A stretch of 64,000 bases of DNA, from the NCBI GenBank assembly GCA_013002025.1, contig JABDKW010000037.1, positions 1 through 64,000 of the forward strand, read 5' to 3'. The DNA is from Gammaproteobacteria bacterium (GTDB taxonomy: Bacteria > Pseudomonadota > Gammaproteobacteria > Arenicellales > Arenicellaceae). A model generated the notes under the pieces. It saw only the letters and a list, made by a program, of their open reading frames with translations. It did no database searches and was not told where the DNA came from. Every line of letters starts with the position of its first letter. Position 1 is the first letter of the stretch. The position numbers and the translations under genes are program-made. This document shows positions 32,860-43,344 of this stretch, one piece after another.

Positions 32860-34215
32860 ATGATGAACCACCCAATGCGACCATTTTCGCTCACCTCGCT
32901 ACTCAAACAAGTGCCAGTGCCGGTTAAACGGCTGTCGCTACTGGGCTTGCTTGCCCTCTGCGTGGCCGACGCCAACGCTCAATCAGCGAACCCGCTGATT
33001 GAAATCGAGCGCGATATCCAACAGGGCCAACAGAGCACTGCCCGCGCCAAACTGCGCTTGAATCAGTTACTGAGCGTGGAACTGCCTGGCGCGCAGGACA
33101 GTCTCGATCAATCCCGTCAACAGTCAAACGCGCTGCGAGAGCAGCTGATTGCGCTGCAGTCGAACGCCATCGAGTCCGAGGCGGCCTTGCAGAAAGTGAG
33201 CAATCAGCTGCAACGTGCCAATACTCTGTTGCAAGCCAAGTTACAGGAGCTCAGCGCGGCTCAGGCGGAGACTGCCCACTTGCAGGGGCTGGTGTCGCAA
33301 CAATCACAAGGCGCTAATTCTCCCGCCACTCAAATGAAACGTCATCAGCAGGAGCTTGCTGCATTAAATCAGCAGTTGGCCATGGCCGATCAGCAGTTAA
33401 AAGTGGAGCTGCAACGACAGCAGGCACTGCAGCAGGAAGAAATGCGCCGTCGTGAGATGTCAGCCCAATTAATCGAAGGCGAGGACGCCCACAAACAATC
33501 GATGCGCGCCCAGCAAGCCAAACTCAGAAAACTCGAGGGCGACATAAAGTCCACCAATCGCAGTAATGCCAGCCTGGACCGAAAACTAAAATCGGAACAA
33601 TCGACCTGGGATAAAACCGAAGCCGCTTTGGCCAAGCGAAAAGCACAACAAGAAACCCTGCTGGCGTCCATCGCGAGCGGCGAACAGCGGCTCGCCGAGT
33701 TAGCCGCGCTGCGCGCCAGCAACGACCAGACCTTGAGCGAGGCGAAAGCGGTCACCGGCGATAAAAAGGCGCGCCTGTCTGAACTTAAATCTGAGGTCGC
33801 GCAATTAAAGAAACGCAATCGGGCGACTGAGAGAGATGTGAGCACCGCAGAAAAAGCACTGGCCAATAGCAAATCTCAGCAACAACGGGAACTCAACGCT
33901 CAAGTAAAACTTGATTCTCAGATTGAGGCCAGCATTAACACGGTGGCGACATTGCAGCGCAACGAACTCGACATGCGCGCTGAAATTGAACAGATTGAAC
34001 AACTCACTACCGCCAAGCTGGCCGAGATTGAACCACTGCGCAAAGAAGTCGAAGCGCTGCGCGCTAAGCGCGATGCGCAGCTGGAAGCGCAATCACAACT
34101 GCAGAGTCGGGTAACCGCCATAAACGAAGAATTGATTGTCGCTGACGCACGCTATCAATCAATTTCACAGGAAAAACAGCAACTTGAGGCTGAATTACAG
34201 TCCCTGCGTAACTAG
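32860..34215 (+). CDS. Exported coiled-coil protein, unknown function
   Basis: A 451-residue protein. A signal peptide of about 41 residues ends LLALCVADANAQS. The rest (about 50-450) is almost entirely Gln/Glu/Lys/Leu-rich helix with heptad spacing, so a long periplasmic or envelope coiled coil is expected. It has a CGGAG ribosome site. The composition resembles EnvC/MepM-type coiled coils, but there is no LytM peptidase domain at the C-terminus, which simply ends in coil. I do not recognise a family. It stands between tRNA-Leu and the aldehyde dehydrogenase gene. Confidence 0.75.
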   Translation: MMNHPMRPFSLTSLLKQVPVPVKRLSLLGLLALCVADANAQSANPLIEIERDIQQGQQSTARAKLRLNQLLSVELPGAQDSLDQSRQQSNALREQLIALQSNAIESEAALQKVSNQLQRANTLLQAKLQELSAAQAETAHLQGLVSQQSQGANSPATQMKRHQQELAALNQQLAMADQQLKVELQRQQALQQEEMRRREMSAQLIEGEDAHKQSMRAQQAKLRKLEGDIKSTNRSNASLDRKLKSEQSTWDKTEAALAKRKAQQETLLASIASGEQRLAELAALRASNDQTLSEAKAVTGDKKARLSELKSEVAQLKKRNRATERDVSTAEKALANSKSQQQRELNAQVKLDSQIEASINTVATLQRNELDMRAEIEQIEQLTTAKLAEIEPLRKEVEALRAKRDAQLEAQSQLQSRVTAINEELIVADARYQSISQEKQQLEAELQSLRN

Positions 34216-34329
34216 GCCGCTACGCCAAGAAAAGCCTCTTTCTGGCCACCAAATTAACCCCGCACTCTTCCGCAACGCCGCTGCGGGGCGTAAAATGATC
34301 GGTTGCGATTCATCAAACAGGAAAACACC

Positions 34330-35790
34330 ATGAACGAACTCAGCAGCGCGCTGCAAATGCGTGACCCGGAGCAACCCGCCATCAGCCAGAATTTGCTGGA
34401 CGCCTTTGAATTGCAGAAACGGGCTTACTATCAGCAACCTACCCCTGACCGCGCCCAGCGTAAGCAGGATTTGCTGCAGCTGAAAAAAATGATTAACGAT
34501 AATCGCGAACAGATTATCGATGCCATCAGCGAAGACTATGGCAACCGCTCCCGTCATGAGACCCTGTTTGCCGAGGTGATTTCCGTCACCGATGGAATTA
34601 ACGACACCATCAAACATCTCAAAAAATGGATGAAGCCACAAAAACGCCATGTGGATATGACCATGTTTCCGGGCGGTAAGAATCGCGTGATTCCGCAGCC
34701 GCTGGGCGTAGCAGGCCTGATTATTCCGTGGAACTTCCCAGTGAATTTAAGTTTCTCACAGTTGGCTGCCGCCTTTGCCGCCGGTAACCGCGCCATGGTG
34801 AAGATGTCGGAAAACTCCATCACGCTGTCACGCCTGTTAATCAAACTGGTACCGGATTATTTCCCACCTGAGAAATTGCAATTTTTTGAAGAAACCGGCG
34901 ACGTTGGTAAACAGTTTTCACAGATCCCGTTTGACCTGATTATTTTTACCGGCTCCGGCCAAACCGGCCGCGCGGTGATGGGTGCTGCAGCCAAAAACTT
35001 GACGCCGGTTATTCTCGAACTCGGTGGTAAAGCCCCGGCGGTGATTGATAAGGACTACCCCATGGCTAAAGCCGTGGAACGCATCATGTTTGTTAAGCAG
35101 TTTAATGCCGGCCAGATCTGCACCAATGTGGATTACGTGTTTGTGCATGACACGCAGCGCGATGAATTTGTGCAACACGCCAAACAGTACGTGGCCAAGC
35201 ATTGCCCCGATATAAACCACAAAGATTACACATCGATTATTGATGATCGCTCCGTACAACGGCTGATCGACACCGTGGCCGATGCCAAGGCCAAAGGTGC
35301 AACGGTTATTTCATTGAATCCCGATCAGGAGGTAAACCGCGAAGCCCGCAAAATGCCGGTCCAACTGGTGCTCGACACCACTGAAGACATGACCATCCGG
35401 CAACGCGAAACCTTCGGCCCGATTCTGATGGTGATGACTTACACGGATCCGCAGGAGGTGATCGACTATGTCAATGCGCATGACCGGCCGCTGGCGCTGT
35501 ATCCGTTCACCAACGACAAGCAACTCGCCGAACGCTACATTGATCGGATTATGTCGGGCGGCGTAACGGTCAATGATGCGCTATACCATGTGGCGCAACA
35601 CGACATCCCATTTGGCGGCGTCGGCCCCAGCGGCATGGGCCATTACCATGGTCATGAAGGCTTTATTGCCTGTTCCAAGCTGCGCCCCGTGTTTTATCAG
35701 GCGCCGTTTACCAGCATGAAATTTCTGGCGCCGCCGTATGGCAAATTTGCCGACAAGGTCTACGGCATGCTGGTAAAGCTAAAAAGTTAA
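34330..35790 (+). CDS. Coniferyl-aldehyde dehydrogenase family protein
   Basis: A 486-residue NAD(P)-dependent aldehyde dehydrogenase. The group resembles coniferyl-aldehyde dehydrogenase, which oxidises aromatic or fatty aldehydes to acids. Motifs are IIPWNFPVN, FTGSGQTGRAVM, ELGGKAPAVID with the general-base Glu, and the nucleophile Cys in NAGQICTNVDYV. The C-terminus is hydrophobic and basic (FADKVYGMLVKLKS), as in membrane-associated fatty aldehyde dehydrogenases. The ATG at 34330 with an AGGA site gives MNELSSALQM; nine earlier in-frame codons are unlikely. The true substrate is not shown by context. Confidence 0.85.
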   Translation: MNELSSALQMRDPEQPAISQNLLDAFELQKRAYYQQPTPDRAQRKQDLLQLKKMINDNREQIIDAISEDYGNRSRHETLFAEVISVTDGINDTIKHLKKWMKPQKRHVDMTMFPGGKNRVIPQPLGVAGLIIPWNFPVNLSFSQLAAAFAAGNRAMVKMSENSITLSRLLIKLVPDYFPPEKLQFFEETGDVGKQFSQIPFDLIIFTGSGQTGRAVMGAAAKNLTPVILELGGKAPAVIDKDYPMAKAVERIMFVKQFNAGQICTNVDYVFVHDTQRDEFVQHAKQYVAKHCPDINHKDYTSIIDDRSVQRLIDTVADAKAKGATVISLNPDQEVNREARKMPVQLVLDTTEDMTIRQRETFGPILMVMTYTDPQEVIDYVNAHDRPLALYPFTNDKQLAERYIDRIMSGGVTVNDALYHVAQHDIPFGGVGPSGMGHYHGHEGFIACSKLRPVFYQAPFTSMKFLAPPYGKFADKVYGMLVKLKS

Positions 35791-35805
35791 GCTGAGCGTG
35801 GCAGG

Positions 35806-37674
35806 TTAAGTAGCACCGACCTCTTGAGCGGCGACCCAGTTGTTAATTTTATTTTCCAGTAAGGCCAGGGGCACACAGCCGGTTTCCAATACCTGATTGT
35901 GAAATTGGGCGATCTCGAATCGCTCACCCAATTGTTGCTCGGCTATGGCCCGCAATTCACGTATCTTTAGCTGCCCCACTTTGTACGACAGCGCCTGACC
36001 GGGGTTGGCCATATAGCGCTCAATCTCGCGCTCGATGCTGGCGGCGGACTCAGCCTCATTGGCTAGCGAGTACTCAATGGCCTGCTCGCGGGTCCAGCCC
36101 TTGGCGTGCAGACCTGAGTCCACCACCAGACGAATAGCGCGGTGAATTTCAGCACTCAGCATGCCAAAGTATTGGTAGGGGTCGGTGTACAAACCCAGTT
36201 CCTTGCCCAGCGATTCAGAATACAGTGCCCAGCCTTCACCATAACCGCTGTACCACAGCGTTTTACGGAACTTGGGCAGTGCGTCGTTCTCCTGCGTTAG
36301 AGAAATTTGATAGTGATGGCCGGGAATGGCCTCATGCAGAAACAGCGACTCAGCATCGAAAACATTGTACTGACTGGCGTCGGGGATCGGGGTGTAGAAA
36401 ATTCCCGGGCGGGTACCGTCCAAAGAACCGGGGTTGTACTGGGCGGCGGCTGACGCCTCACGAAACTTTTCGGTGCGGCGCACTTCGAATGCAGTTTCAG
36501 GTTTATTGTCGAAAAGCTTCTCGACCTGCGGCAGCATGGTTTGATGGATACCGTTGAAGTACTCAATCACCTGTTCCGGCGCATCAAACGGCATTAATGC
36601 AGGATTGCTTCGTACATGGTCAAAAAAGGCCGCCAATTCACCTTCAAAACCAACTTGCTGTTTTACCTTTCCCATCTCCGCCTGAATGCGCGCGACCTCC
36701 GCCAAACCCAGTTGATGCACCTCATCCGCGGTCATATTGGTGGTGGTGTACTTTTTGATCTGATGCTGATAGTAGTCTGCTCCATTCGGCAGCGCATCAA
36801 TGCCACTGCTGTCACGACCCGCAGCCATATACTCGCCTTGCATAAATTCAGCCAGCCGAGTGTACGCGGGCACTATTTTGTCGAGCACCATGGCGCGATA
36901 CGCCGTCTCGAGGCGGGCCCGATCCTCAGCGCCAAGCGCGGCAGGGAAGTTACGCGCCGGGCTGTAAAATAAATGCTGCTGTAAATCTGTGGTCGTCATT
37001 GCCTGCAATTGAGGTACCACCTTTTTAATCAGGGATTTCGGTAGCACATAGCCCCTCGCCATGCCCTCGCGCATTTTACTTTCGGCCGCGCTCAACCACT
37101 CGAGAAAACCATCTACCCGCCGCAACCAGCGCTCGTAGTCACCCACTGTGGCAAAGGGCTGCGCGCTGGCACCACTGGCCAATTGCCCCATGGTCAAGTT
37201 CAAGGTCCACATCTGGTCAATCGGTGTCAGGTCGCTGTCGAACTGTAGATCAGCCAGGCTCATCGCCAACTCCCACGTTAGCACCTCCTTTGACATACGT
37301 TCGCTGTCACTTAAGTCCGCATCATCAAAACCGGCCAGCGCATCCTGATATTTGCGATAGTGGCGTTGCAATTTTTTCTCGACGTCGTCAGAAAGATAAT
37401 TAACGAACCGGTCATTGAAACGGTTGTCTCCGGCAAACGTGGCGCTAATGGGGTTGAGTGCCAGATTCTGCTCATAATAAGTATCCAGCATGGCCGCAAA
37501 CTGTTGGGAAATTGAGCTACCCGCCGTGCTGCCCGATTGCTCGCTGCCGGCGCTTACCTCGTCAGCTGGCGCTTCTACCTCAGTTGATGATGTTGGGGGC
37601 GTTGCCTGATCCGAACAGGCGCTGAGGAAAACGGCGGCCAATAATAGCGCGCCCCAGTGGAAAGGTTTTGTCAT
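35806..37674 (-). CDS. DUF885 family lipoprotein, probable metallopeptidase
   Basis: A 622-residue protein with a lipoprotein signal (LLLAAVFLSAC; lipidated Cys about residue 20) and a Ser/Glu-rich linker, so it is anchored to a membrane outside the cytoplasm. The DUF885 domain fills the rest. It contains HEAIPGHH (447-454), the zinc-binding pattern of this group, and the later GEGWALYSE motif. Members are annotated as carboxypeptidase-like peptidases. The ATG at 37674 starts at the signal peptide; an in-frame GTG at 37713 is an alternative. It lies 94 bp after the molybdenum hydroxylase genes on the same strand. Confidence 0.85.
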   Translation of the reverse strand: MTKPFHWGALLLAAVFLSACSDQATPPTSSTEVEAPADEVSAGSEQSGSTAGSSISQQFAAMLDTYYEQNLALNPISATFAGDNRFNDRFVNYLSDDVEKKLQRHYRKYQDALAGFDDADLSDSERMSKEVLTWELAMSLADLQFDSDLTPIDQMWTLNLTMGQLASGASAQPFATVGDYERWLRRVDGFLEWLSAAESKMREGMARGYVLPKSLIKKVVPQLQAMTTTDLQQHLFYSPARNFPAALGAEDRARLETAYRAMVLDKIVPAYTRLAEFMQGEYMAAGRDSSGIDALPNGADYYQHQIKKYTTTNMTADEVHQLGLAEVARIQAEMGKVKQQVGFEGELAAFFDHVRSNPALMPFDAPEQVIEYFNGIHQTMLPQVEKLFDNKPETAFEVRRTEKFREASAAAQYNPGSLDGTRPGIFYTPIPDASQYNVFDAESLFLHEAIPGHHYQISLTQENDALPKFRKTLWYSGYGEGWALYSESLGKELGLYTDPYQYFGMLSAEIHRAIRLVVDSGLHAKGWTREQAIEYSLANEAESAASIEREIERYMANPGQALSYKVGQLKIRELRAIAEQQLGERFEIAQFHNQVLETGCVPLALLENKINNWVAAQEVGAT

Positions 37675-37768
37675 AGGTAGCGGAGTTCTTGAAAGTTCAA
37701 AGGAGTCGGCCACAGCCTAGCACAGACAGCTTGGCTGCCCAAAACTGCACCAATTCGCACATCAACTG

Positions 37769-40003
37769 TCAGGCCGATCTGAATGGCTGCGCACGCAGCC
37801 GTTGACCGCCGGCGCGTCGCAGCGCATTGGCCACCGCAGGCGCCAGAGGCGGTGTGGCCATTTCACCTGCGCCCGCCGAGGGCGCGTCACTGTCAACCAC
37901 GATTACATCAATCTTGGGTACTGAGTCAGCAATGCGCAACATTCGGTAGGTGTCGAAGTTATCCGTGGTTACGCGGCCGCCGCGCACTAGAATCTGTTGC
38001 CCGATTGCGGTGCTCAGACCATCATTGATACCACCCTCGACCTGGGCAATGACGCCATTGGGGTTAATCACGGTGCCAACATCAATCGCAGCGCTCACAT
38101 AATGAACCTTAAACCGATCCCTAGCGAGTCGTTCAACCTCGGCCACTTGCGCGCAATAGCCGCCAAATGTGAAATGAACCGCTAAGCCCTGTGCATGACC
38201 CGGCGGCATATCGCGCCCCCAGTCAGCCCGCTCAGCGGCCGACTTGAGTACCTGAGCCATGCGCCCAGTATCGAACACTGGCCCACCGTGCCCGCTGTAG
38301 TCGAGTTGTTGCGGTTTACCCAGCAGATCTAGACGCAGTTGTAGTGGGTCTTGCCCGGTTTGTTCGGCAATTTCATCCAGAAAACTTTGCACCACGAAGG
38401 CATTGGCGGTATGCGCCGGCGCGCGCCAACTGCCCTGCGGCAGGCCTGACTCGGCCGGCATATATTCATATTGCAAATTTTTGACCAGCGCGGCCGGAAA
38501 GTCATCCACGTAGATGTCGGCCCCGAACAACTCCTCGGGCTTAACACCGTCACGACGGTAATACTTTGGTCGCCCGGCCAGGCGCTGTGCCCAACCGGTG
38601 ATGCCGCCCTTTTTGTCGACCGCCGCAATCATCTCGTGATGCCCCATCGGCCGATAGAAGTCATGCGCCAGATCGTCTTCGCGGGTCCAGATCAATTTAA
38701 CTGGCATGCCACTCAACTGCGAAATGGTCACGGCCTCAGCCGCGTGGTCACTGGATAGACGACGCCCGAAGCCACCGCCTAAGCGGGTATAGCGAACATC
38801 GATTTGCAATCGATCCAGACCGGTAATCGCGCTGGCAGCGCGCCCGGCGCCGCCGGGGGACTGAAACGGGCCGATGACGGTGCAGCGTTCTTTTTCCACA
38901 TGGGCGATGCAGTTTTGCGGTTCCAATTGTGCGTGCGATATTGTCGGCAATTGATAGGTATGGCGAATTACTTTGTGCGCTTTACGCAATGCCTCCCCCA
39001 AGTCACCATCATCCCGGACAATCTGCCCCTTGCCTTTTAGCAGACTCCGGCATTGTTGGTCCAGACTGTCGGTAGACTCTTCGCTGTGCGGGCCTTGATC
39101 CCACTCAATCTCCAGCAAATCGCGGGCCTTTTTGGCGGTCCAGAAATCATCCGTCAGCACTGCCACACCGGCCGCCAGATAACTGTAATATTTATCCAGC
39201 GGGGGCCGCGGCAATTGCACCACAGCATGTACACCGGGCAACGCTCGGGCCTTGCTGTCGTCTAGCGACTTGACCTGCCCATCAAGATACGGCGAGCGTG
39301 CTACCAGCGCGACCTTGGCGCCGGGGTAATCTATATCCATGCCATACAGCGGCTGACCGGTGACGATTTTTTCAAGCTGCGCGGATTTACGATGTTGACC
39401 AATCACCTGCCACTTATCACGGGGCGTAAGTTCCGCTTTAAAATCGTCCGGCAGGCTCTGCTGCGCCGCCGCGGCCGCCAGACTGCCAAAACTCCAGCGA
39501 TCACCCTTGTCGGACACAATATACGACTTGTCAGCCCGTAACTGTTTGATCGGCTGGCCGGATTGCTCAGCCGCGGCCTGCAACAATAATTGCTTAACGC
39601 CGGCACCTGCCTCCCGCAACAACGGGAAGTTGCGACTAATGCTGGTCGAACCACCGGCGAACTGAGGCACCGCGGCCGCTTGCAGTTCACCCTCGGCATT
39701 ACGCTCTATCAGATAGGGCATGGGCTCAACGCTGACTAAGTCGATGTCTCCACCCAGTTCTTCTATAAACAGCGACGCCAGCGATGTATCTACGCCCTGC
39801 CCCATTTCCGGCGAGGGGTAGTAGAAGGTAATGTTATTGTCGGGGTGAATCTTGGCCAGCAAGGACAGTGCCTGATAACCCGTGGCGTGCGCCACGCCGA
39901 TAGGTCTACCCGTCGCAACGCCGAGTAACGGCGCGGCGACCACCAATGCCCCGCCGGCCAATGAATGGCTGAGAAATTCTCGCCGTGTTAGCGCCTGATT
40001 CAT
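37769..40003 (-). CDS. Molybdopterin-binding subunit of a periplasmic xanthine-oxidase-family hydroxylase (IorB-like)
   Basis: A 744-residue large subunit of the isoquinoline 1-oxidoreductase/aldehyde oxidase type. A twin-arginine signal (TRREFLSHSLAGGALVVAAPL) shows export of the folded enzyme. The molybdenum-cofactor-binding pattern includes GGGFGRRLSSDHAAE, and the catalytic-glutamate region near the C-terminus reads AGAGEMATPPLAPAVANAL. There is no FAD subunit, so electrons probably go from the 2Fe-2S partner to a cytochrome. The ATG at 40003 overlaps the stop of the small-subunit gene (ATGA). The substrate (N-heterocycle or aldehyde) is unknown. Confidence 0.87.
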   Translation of the reverse strand: MNQALTRREFLSHSLAGGALVVAAPLLGVATGRPIGVAHATGYQALSLLAKIHPDNNITFYYPSPEMGQGVDTSLASLFIEELGGDIDLVSVEPMPYLIERNAEGELQAAAVPQFAGGSTSISRNFPLLREAGAGVKQLLLQAAAEQSGQPIKQLRADKSYIVSDKGDRWSFGSLAAAAAQQSLPDDFKAELTPRDKWQVIGQHRKSAQLEKIVTGQPLYGMDIDYPGAKVALVARSPYLDGQVKSLDDSKARALPGVHAVVQLPRPPLDKYYSYLAAGVAVLTDDFWTAKKARDLLEIEWDQGPHSEESTDSLDQQCRSLLKGKGQIVRDDGDLGEALRKAHKVIRHTYQLPTISHAQLEPQNCIAHVEKERCTVIGPFQSPGGAGRAASAITGLDRLQIDVRYTRLGGGFGRRLSSDHAAEAVTISQLSGMPVKLIWTREDDLAHDFYRPMGHHEMIAAVDKKGGITGWAQRLAGRPKYYRRDGVKPEELFGADIYVDDFPAALVKNLQYEYMPAESGLPQGSWRAPAHTANAFVVQSFLDEIAEQTGQDPLQLRLDLLGKPQQLDYSGHGGPVFDTGRMAQVLKSAAERADWGRDMPPGHAQGLAVHFTFGGYCAQVAEVERLARDRFKVHYVSAAIDVGTVINPNGVIAQVEGGINDGLSTAIGQQILVRGGRVTTDNFDTYRMLRIADSVPKIDVIVVDSDAPSAGAGEMATPPLAPAVANALRRAGGQRLRAQPFRSA

Positions 40004-40473
40004 GCTGCACCCCCGGCTTTGCGTTGCAATTTTGCAGCATGGTGAATGGCGGTGCGCATGCGCGTATAGGTTCCGCAGCGACACAGATTGCTTAGCTTGG
40101 TGTCTATATCGGCATCGCTTGGATTCGGGTTGGATTTTAGAAAATCAGTCACTGCCATAATCTGGCCGGCCTGACAGTAGCCACACTGGGGTACATCATG
40201 CTCAATCCAGGCCTGCTGTACCGGACTCAATTGACCATCCGTTGCCAGGCTCTCAATCGTGTTAATCTGGCGACCAGCTAATGCTGATACCGGTAAAGAA
40301 CAGGAACGCGCCGCCTTGCCATCCAGGTGCACAGTACAGGCGCCACAGGAGCCAATGCCGCAGCCGAACTTGGTGCCGGTCAATTTGAGGTTGTCACGCA
40401 AATACCAGAGTAACGGCGTACTGCCGTCGCCATCAAAGGCAACCGATTGCCCGTTAACTTTGAACTTAACCAT
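40000..40473 (-). CDS. 2Fe-2S subunit of the molybdenum hydroxylase (IorA-like)
   Basis: A 157-residue two-cluster ferredoxin-like subunit. The N-terminal plant-type cluster uses Cys38, Cys43, Cys46 and Cys58 (GCGIGSCGACTVHL). The C-terminal helical cluster uses Cys97, Cys100, Cys131 and Cys133 (CGYCQAGQ; CRCGTY). It has no signal of its own and is presumably carried out by the twin-arginine signal of the large subunit, whose gene overlaps it by four bases. Confidence 0.93.
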   Translation of the reverse strand: MVKFKVNGQSVAFDGDGSTPLLWYLRDNLKLTGTKFGCGIGSCGACTVHLDGKAARSCSLPVSALAGRQINTIESLATDGQLSPVQQAWIEHDVPQCGYCQAGQIMAVTDFLKSNPNPSDADIDTKLSNLCRCGTYTRMRTAIHHAAKLQRKAGGAA

Positions 40474-40624
40474 GCTGAATGCTCCTCGCTATTCTGTTTT
40501 ATACGGCTAATCGGCAAACATTAACGCGCTGCAATAATCGCCGCTATAAATATGGCCAAGCGGTAATCAAGCGTTCAGAAAAGTGCTCTGAGGCGGCATC
40601 TGGGCGCAATAGTCCTGCCCGAAA

Positions 40625-42394
40625 TCAAGCACTCATCCGCACCAGCTTGCCAGGCCTCGCCGCAAGGACTTCATCGTTCTCCACCACCGGCTCGCCAGCC
40701 ACCAGCGTGGCCCGGAAACCGGTCACCGGTTGCAACAGGCGCTGGCCGCCGGCCGGCAGGTCCCGAACCATCTTGGGTACTCCCAGATCAAGCTGCTCAT
40801 AATCAATCACATTAATGTCGGCTTTCATGCCTTGTTTGATCAGGCCGCGATCTTGCAGCCCCAGATAGCGCGCGCCGTCGGCGGTGAGCATCTGCACAGC
40901 CCGTTGCAGGGCAATGCCCGGCCGGTTCTTTCTCAATCGGTCACGGGTCCAATAGGCCAACAGATAGGTGGGGAAACTGGCATCGCAAATGGTGCCGACA
41001 TGCGCGCCACCATCCGACAAGCCCGGTAAAGCCTTGGGGTGCGTCAGCATGGTGTAAATATTGTCGTAGTTCATGTCGGTGTAATTGAAAATTGGATAGT
41101 AGATCAGCGCATAGCCATCATCCTCTAACAGGGTGTCATAGATTTGCTCCCAGACACTCACTCCGCGGGCGCGCGCCATGCTGGCCAGCGAACTATCTGT
41201 ACCCTGTTCGTAATCCACCACACCATCACGCTCCAGCATAAATAGCTTCTCAGCCAATTCATCAATACGCGCAATCATCATATCGACCAGCGGCGGCACT
41301 GGCGAACCTGGCCCGCACAGCTTAACCGGTGTCTCAGCCAGCAGTCGGGCCTTGAATTCGGGCTCGCGCATCACGGCCACTTTTTCAGCCAGCGGCAGGT
41401 CTTTGATAGCCAGGTAGCTGGGGAAGCCCATCAGCGGATGAAATGTACAATTTAAACCGTTGAATACGCCGATTGCACGGGGTGCAACCTGTACGCTGAT
41501 ATCCAGCCCCTCTGCGTTAAGCTGCTCACTGCCCTTGATGATTTTTTTCCAGTCATCCGGCGCGAAATCGCGTTGCATCAGCGACATAGAGCCCGGTCGG
41601 CCGCCGCTGGCGCGAAAATACGCGGACATGATCTCAAACTCTTTGTCGAAATTGTCTTCTGGCCGCACCATGTCAAAGTCATTCACCGCCTGCAGCACCC
41701 CGTAATCTAAGCCCTGAAAGGCTTCGGCGATGCCAACAAGTTCATCCTTGCCAGCTTCGCTGGCCGGGGTCCAGTCACCATCGGACGTTTTGTGCGAGTC
41801 GCTGCGGCCGGTGGAAAACCCCACCGCGCCGGCTTCCATCGCTTCTCGCACCAACTCGCGCATGGTGGCTATGTCATCGTCATTGGCCGCCTGATCGAAC
41901 ATAGCCCTTTCACCCATCACATAGATCCGCAGTGGGTCATGTGGCACCATCACCGCGAAATCAATCGTGTGAGGGCGGCGTTCAATGGCATCCATATACT
42001 CGGCAAAACTCTCCCACTCCCACTGAATACCTTCATGCAGGGCAGTGCCGGGAATGTCTTCCACGCCTTCCATCAGTTTGATCAGCGCTTCCCGATCCTG
42101 CGCACGACAGGGTGCGAAACCGACCCCGCAATTGCCCAGCACGGCGGTGGTGACACCATGATTGACCGAAGGTTTTAATTCTTCATCCCAGCTGACCTGG
42201 CCGTCGTAATGGGTGTGCACATCCACAAACCCCGGGGTCACGATAGCGCCGGCGGCGTCAATTTCCCGTGCAGCACTGCCGTCACAATCACCAATCTCGA
42301 CAATCAGGCCATCACGGATGCCGATATTCGCAACATAGGGTGGGCCACCACTACCGTCATAAATCTGGCCGTTAAGTATCTTTAAATCAAACAT
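40625..42394 (-). CDS. Amidohydrolase of the N-acyl-D-amino-acid deacylase family
   Basis: A 589-residue metal-dependent amidohydrolase. Motifs are [15 protein letters not shown] (metal-binding His pair), the [11 protein letters not shown] segment typical of D-aminoacylases, and [12 protein letters not shown] with the catalytic Asp. The family removes acyl groups from N-acyl-D-amino acids, but many members act on other amides, so the substrate is open. It follows the BASS transporter gene by about 14 bp. The ATG at 42394 has GAGAGA at good distance; an ATG six bases earlier is also in frame. Co-transcription suggests the transporter brings in its substrate or exports a product. Confidence 0.85.
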   Translation of the reverse strand: MFDLKILNGQIYDGSGGPPYVANIGIRDGLIVEIGDCDGSAAREIDAAGAIVTPGFVDVHTHYDGQVSWDEELKPSVNHGVTTAVLGNCGVGFAPCRAQDREALIKLMEGVEDIPGTALHEGIQWEWESFAEYMDAIERRPHTIDFAVMVPHDPLRIYVMGERAMFDQAANDDDIATMRELVREAMEAGAVGFSTGRSDSHKTSDGDWTPASEAGKDELVGIAEAFQGLDYGVLQAVNDFDMVRPEDNFDKEFEIMSAYFRASGGRPGSMSLMQRDFAPDDWKKIIKGSEQLNAEGLDISVQVAPRAIGVFNGLNCTFHPLMGFPSYLAIKDLPLAEKVAVMREPEFKARLLAETPVKLCGPGSPVPPLVDMMIARIDELAEKLFMLERDGVVDYEQGTDSSLASMARARGVSVWEQIYDTLLEDDGYALIYYPIFNYTDMNYDNIYTMLTHPKALPGLSDGGAHVGTICDASFPTYLLAYWTRDRLRKNRPGIALQRAVQMLTADGARYLGLQDRGLIKQGMKADINVIDYEQLDLGVPKMVRDLPAGGQRLLQPVTGFRATLVAGEPVVENDEVLAARPGKLVRMSA

Positions 42395-42408
42395 AATCAT
42401 TCTCTCTG

Positions 42409-43335
42409 CTAGGCCGCATAATTTACCACAGCAGCGGCACGACGATCAGCCACACGAAACAGTGCCACCAGTATCAGCCCTGCAATGATGTGCCAGGTAC
42501 CCCACAGACCGGCCACGGCTGCAGCACCGCCCAGACCACCAAGCTGGGTCAGCAGGATGACGATACCAAGACCGGAATTTTGAATGCCTACCTCGATGGT
42601 TAGGGAACGACGCGACGCAACATCGGCTCGCGCCGCTCGAGCCAATAGGTTACCAGCCGCAAACGCCGCCGCATTTTGCAGCACTACGATGCCAATGATG
42701 GCGGCCCCGAGGGTCAGGAATACCGACCAGTACTTGATACAGGCAAATACGATAATGCCGATTAACAAAACGCTGGACAGCGCTGCCAACGGGTTTTTAA
42801 TGCGCGCTGAAAAGTCCGGCAATCGTTTTACGCAGGCCATTCCTAACAGTAGTGGCAGGGCCAATATCAAGCTGGTTTGTGCCAGAAATGACAACGGGTC
42901 AAAGTTGATCTGGGTCAGCAGCTCTGCAGTCGGGCCATACAAACCGCTCCAGAATAAAATGGAGACCGGGGTCAGTAAGGCCGCGGCCAGGCTGGAGGTG
43001 GCGGTCAGCGCGACTGACAACGCCGTATTGCCGCGCCCCAACAACACCAGAATATTGGAGACATTACCGCCCGGGCAGCATGCCACCAGGATCATCCCAA
43101 GGGCGACGGAAGGAATGGGGTTGAACAGATAACACATAAACAGCGTCAACAACGGCAATATCAGTATTTGCCCACCTACCCCGGCAACAAACACTTTCGG
43201 CTGGCGCGCGATCGCGGCGAAATGGTGCCAGCGCAAGTTTAATGCCACCGCAAACATCATCAGCGACAGACTCAAGGCCATGGCCAATTCTCCATCCTGG
43301 CCGAGCTGCAGCTGGAACTCTTCTAAGTTTTGCAT
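42409..43335 (-). CDS. Bile acid:sodium symporter family (BASS) transporter
   Basis: A 308-residue inner-membrane protein with about nine to ten helices. It has the BASS signature CCPGGNVSNILVLLGRGNTALSVALTATSS, whose Asn/Ser residues bind sodium in structurally known members. BASS proteins in bacteria carry organic anions, not necessarily bile acids. It sits in the middle of a tight three-gene run with the membrane protein upstream and the amidohydrolase downstream. Confidence 0.9.
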   Translation of the reverse strand: MQNLEEFQLQLGQDGELAMALSLSLMMFAVALNLRWHHFAAIARQPKVFVAGVGGQILILPLLTLFMCYLFNPIPSVALGMILVACCPGGNVSNILVLLGRGNTALSVALTATSSLAAALLTPVSILFWSGLYGPTAELLTQINFDPLSFLAQTSLILALPLLLGMACVKRLPDFSARIKNPLAALSSVLLIGIIVFACIKYWSVFLTLGAAIIGIVVLQNAAAFAAGNLLARAARADVASRRSLTIEVGIQNSGLGIVILLTQLGGLGGAAAVAGLWGTWHIIAGLILVALFRVADRRAAAVVNYAA

Positions 43336-43344
43336 GGGCGTGAC

